From: Filomicrobium sp.
GTDB lineage: Bacteria; Pseudomonadota; Alphaproteobacteria; Rhizobiales; Hyphomicrobiaceae
Direction of reading: 5' to 3'
Length of the DNA: 6,298 bases
Assembly (NCBI GenBank): GCA_021775655.1
Contig: JAJFHK010000451.1
Location: 1 to 6,298 of the forward strand
A program made the position numbers and the translations under genes. Positions 5,033 to 6,298 of the stretch are shown one piece after another. A model generated the notes under the pieces. It was not told where the DNA came from and searched no databases. It was given only the letters and a program-made list of their open reading frames with translations. Position 1 is the stretch's first letter; each line of letters begins with the position of its first letter.

Positions 5033-6298
5033 TTGAAGCAATTGACAACATCGCTCGCAATGCGACTGGCAGCCCTTTGCACGGCGACTGCACTCTGCTT
5101 CGGAGCCCACTGCGCAGTGCCTGTTGCAACCCTATCGGCCGCCGCTACGGAAAAGACGGAAAAGCCACTTACGAATTCCGAAAAGAAAGAGACCGTCCTC
5201 GCAGCGCCTCCCGAGGTGTTGCGCATGTTGGGCGGCCATGTCGTCCTCGGCTACCGCCACGCCGCCCAGCTCACCGAACTTCTCAAACGCGGAGCGATTG
5301 GCGGGGTCTTCGTCACGAGGCGGAATGCCAAACGCCGATCCCGAAAACGCATTGCGAAGGAGCTTGCGAGCCTCCGCAAACTGGCCGCAGGCAATGCTAC
5401 CCGCCCCTTATGGATCGCCACAGACCAGGAGGGTGGCCTCGTTGCGCATATGACCCCACCGTTGCGCCGACAGCCATCGCTTGGACGCGCGATACGCAAG
5501 GCCGAAACATCCAAGGAGCGCGAAGAGATCGCGCGCAAATTCGCAGAAACTCAGGCGACTGGCCTGTCGCAACTGGGCATCAATCTCAACTTCTCACCGG
5601 TCGTCGATCTCAAGCCCAAAAAGAAGCTGCGCCGTGATCGGCGTACTCACCTCATCCGCCGCGCAATATCTCCCGACCCCGACGTGATTATCGAAGCGGC
5701 GAACACCTATTGCAATACGCTGGCAAGCTGGCGGATTTTATGCACGCTAAAACACTTTCCCGGACTGAACGGAGTCAAGGCCGACACGCATATCCGCCAG
5801 GCAGCTCTTGAAAAATCTCGCGAAGAACTCGAAGCCGCGGACTGGATGCCGTTCTGGAGCGTCACCGCGACGACGCCCGCCGCTGTAATGATTGGCCATG
5901 CCAAACTCGATGCGATCGACGATGAAAATCCTGCCTCGGCATCGTCGCAGGTCATCTCGGACTTGCTACGTGACGAATGGCATTACGACGGTCTCATCAT
6001 CACCGATGATCTCGACATGGGAGCAATTAACAAACGGCCCGGCGGCATCGGCAAAGCCGCCGTCGACTCGCTCCGCGCTGGCGCCGACATCTTGCTACTG
6101 ACTCACGACGGTGACGTCGTTTACGACGTACTCCATGCCTTACTCATTGCTTACGAGCGAGGTCGCCTGGACGAAAAACTTCTGTCACAAAGTCGCGCGC
6201 GGCTGGATAGATTCGCTCGCCGCTTTTCCCCCAGGGAGATTATTTGGCCGGAAAACTTCCCCATGCCCTCACCAGCCCCCCATCGCGCCGCGCGAGTT
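5033..6298 (+). CDS. Exported family 3 glycoside hydrolase (beta-N-acetylhexosaminidase/NagZ-type), runs off the right edge
   Basis: Predicted retaining beta-glycosidase; GH3 enzymes with these motifs usually remove beta-N-acetylhexosamine or glucose units from peptidoglycan fragments or glycans. Seen: 422 codons open in one frame to the window end. With the TTG start the N-terminus is MKQLTTSLAMRLAALC followed by a hydrophobic stretch to about residue 28, a signal-peptide profile, so the protein is probably periplasmic or secreted, unlike classical cytoplasmic NagZ. Then a charged linker (about 36-52), IGGVFVTRRN (about 86-95), WIATDQEGG (127-135), LNFSPVVDL (185-193), RAISPDP (210-216), KHFPG (240-244), the acid/base dyad in ADTH (D251, H253) and TDDLDMGA with probable nucleophile D325. 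The TIM-barrel domain appears complete, so only a short tail should be missing. The HGDT of NagZ's catalytic loop reads LNGV here. The true start could be ATG 5060, but that shortens the signal peptide's charged end and lacks a ribosome site. Confidence 0.85.
   Translation, partial: MKQLTTSLAMRLAALCTATALCFGAHCAVPVATLSAAATEKTEKPLTNSEKKETVLAAPPEVLRMLGGHVVLGYRHAAQLTELLKRGAIGGVFVTRRNAKRRSRKRIAKELASLRKLAAGNATRPLWIATDQEGGLVAHMTPPLRRQPSLGRAIRKAETSKEREEIARKFAETQATGLSQLGINLNFSPVVDLKPKKKLRRDRRTHLIRRAISPDPDVIIEAANTYCNTLASWRILCTLKHFPGLNGVKADTHIRQAALEKSREELEAADWMPFWSVTATTPAAVMIGHAKLDAIDDENPASASSQVISDLLRDEWHYDGLIITDDLDMGAINKRPGGIGKAAVDSLRAGADILLLTHDGDVVYDVLHALLIAYERGRLDEKLLSQSRARLDRFARRFSPREIIWPENFPMPSPAPHRAARV

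Noticed and set aside
5033..5130. Lipoprotein signal in the GH3 N-terminus (several Cys residues)
   Set aside because: No Cys is preceded by a proper lipobox; residues at -1 are Leu or His rather than Ala or Gly.
4975..5637. 220-residue open frame on the plus strand overlapping the GH3 gene
   Set aside because: It is Arg/Pro/Thr-rich with no family features and is the shifted reading of a GC-rich gene whose real frame carries all GH3 motifs.
5610..5670. Possible compensating frameshift in the GH3 gene, where another frame reads AVIGVLT, resembling the PVIG of NagZ
   Set aside because: The main frame reads RDRRTHLIRRAISPDP, which fits a GH3 variant with a DDRYTRI..RAIS-like stretch, and joins conserved motifs on both sides without any shift.

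Overview
The window looks like ordinary chromosomal DNA of a proteobacterium, most likely an alphaproteobacterium. This rests on GC-rich coding sequence, the protein types and the phrasing of their conserved motifs; no rRNA, tRNA or other phylogenetic marker is present, so the placement is tentative. No insertion sequence, CRISPR array, tRNA, phage or plasmid gene was seen.

Layout. (1) 1-1860, minus strand: a nearly complete propionyl-CoA synthetase (prpE) whose last few codons lie beyond the left edge. (2) 1861-2049: a 189-bp divergent intergenic region with a near-direct repeat of ACATG(T)CCCGC. (3) 2050-2799, plus strand: a TauE/SafE (TSUP) family membrane transporter. (4) 2811-2962, minus strand: a 26-codon single-helix membrane protein with a strong Shine-Dalgarno and its own intrinsic terminator. 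It converges on the transporter. (5) 2963-3261: a 299-bp, relatively AT-rich stretch with an 8-bp perfect inverted repeat upstream of the next gene. (6) 3262-4890, plus strand: a 542-residue AMP-forming acyl-CoA synthetase of the DmdB/AAE1-like group. (7) 5033 to the right edge, plus strand: an exported family 3 glycoside hydrolase (NagZ-type catalytic motifs), probably started at a TTG codon and open through the right edge.

How the genes fit together. Two independent acyl-adenylate-forming enzymes lie about 1.4 kb apart, one predicted for propionate (or acrylate) and one for a medium-chain or aromatic/methylthio carboxylate. An anion transporter of a family that often handles sulfite, sulfonates or organic anions lies between them. 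This suggests carboxylate uptake and activation, but the genes are not one operon: orientations alternate and each has its own upstream region. The GH3 enzyme is probably unrelated (cell-wall or glycan turnover).

The item most likely to be undescribed is the small membrane protein at 2882-2962. The rest is recognisable family material, and I do not see a novel multigene system here.
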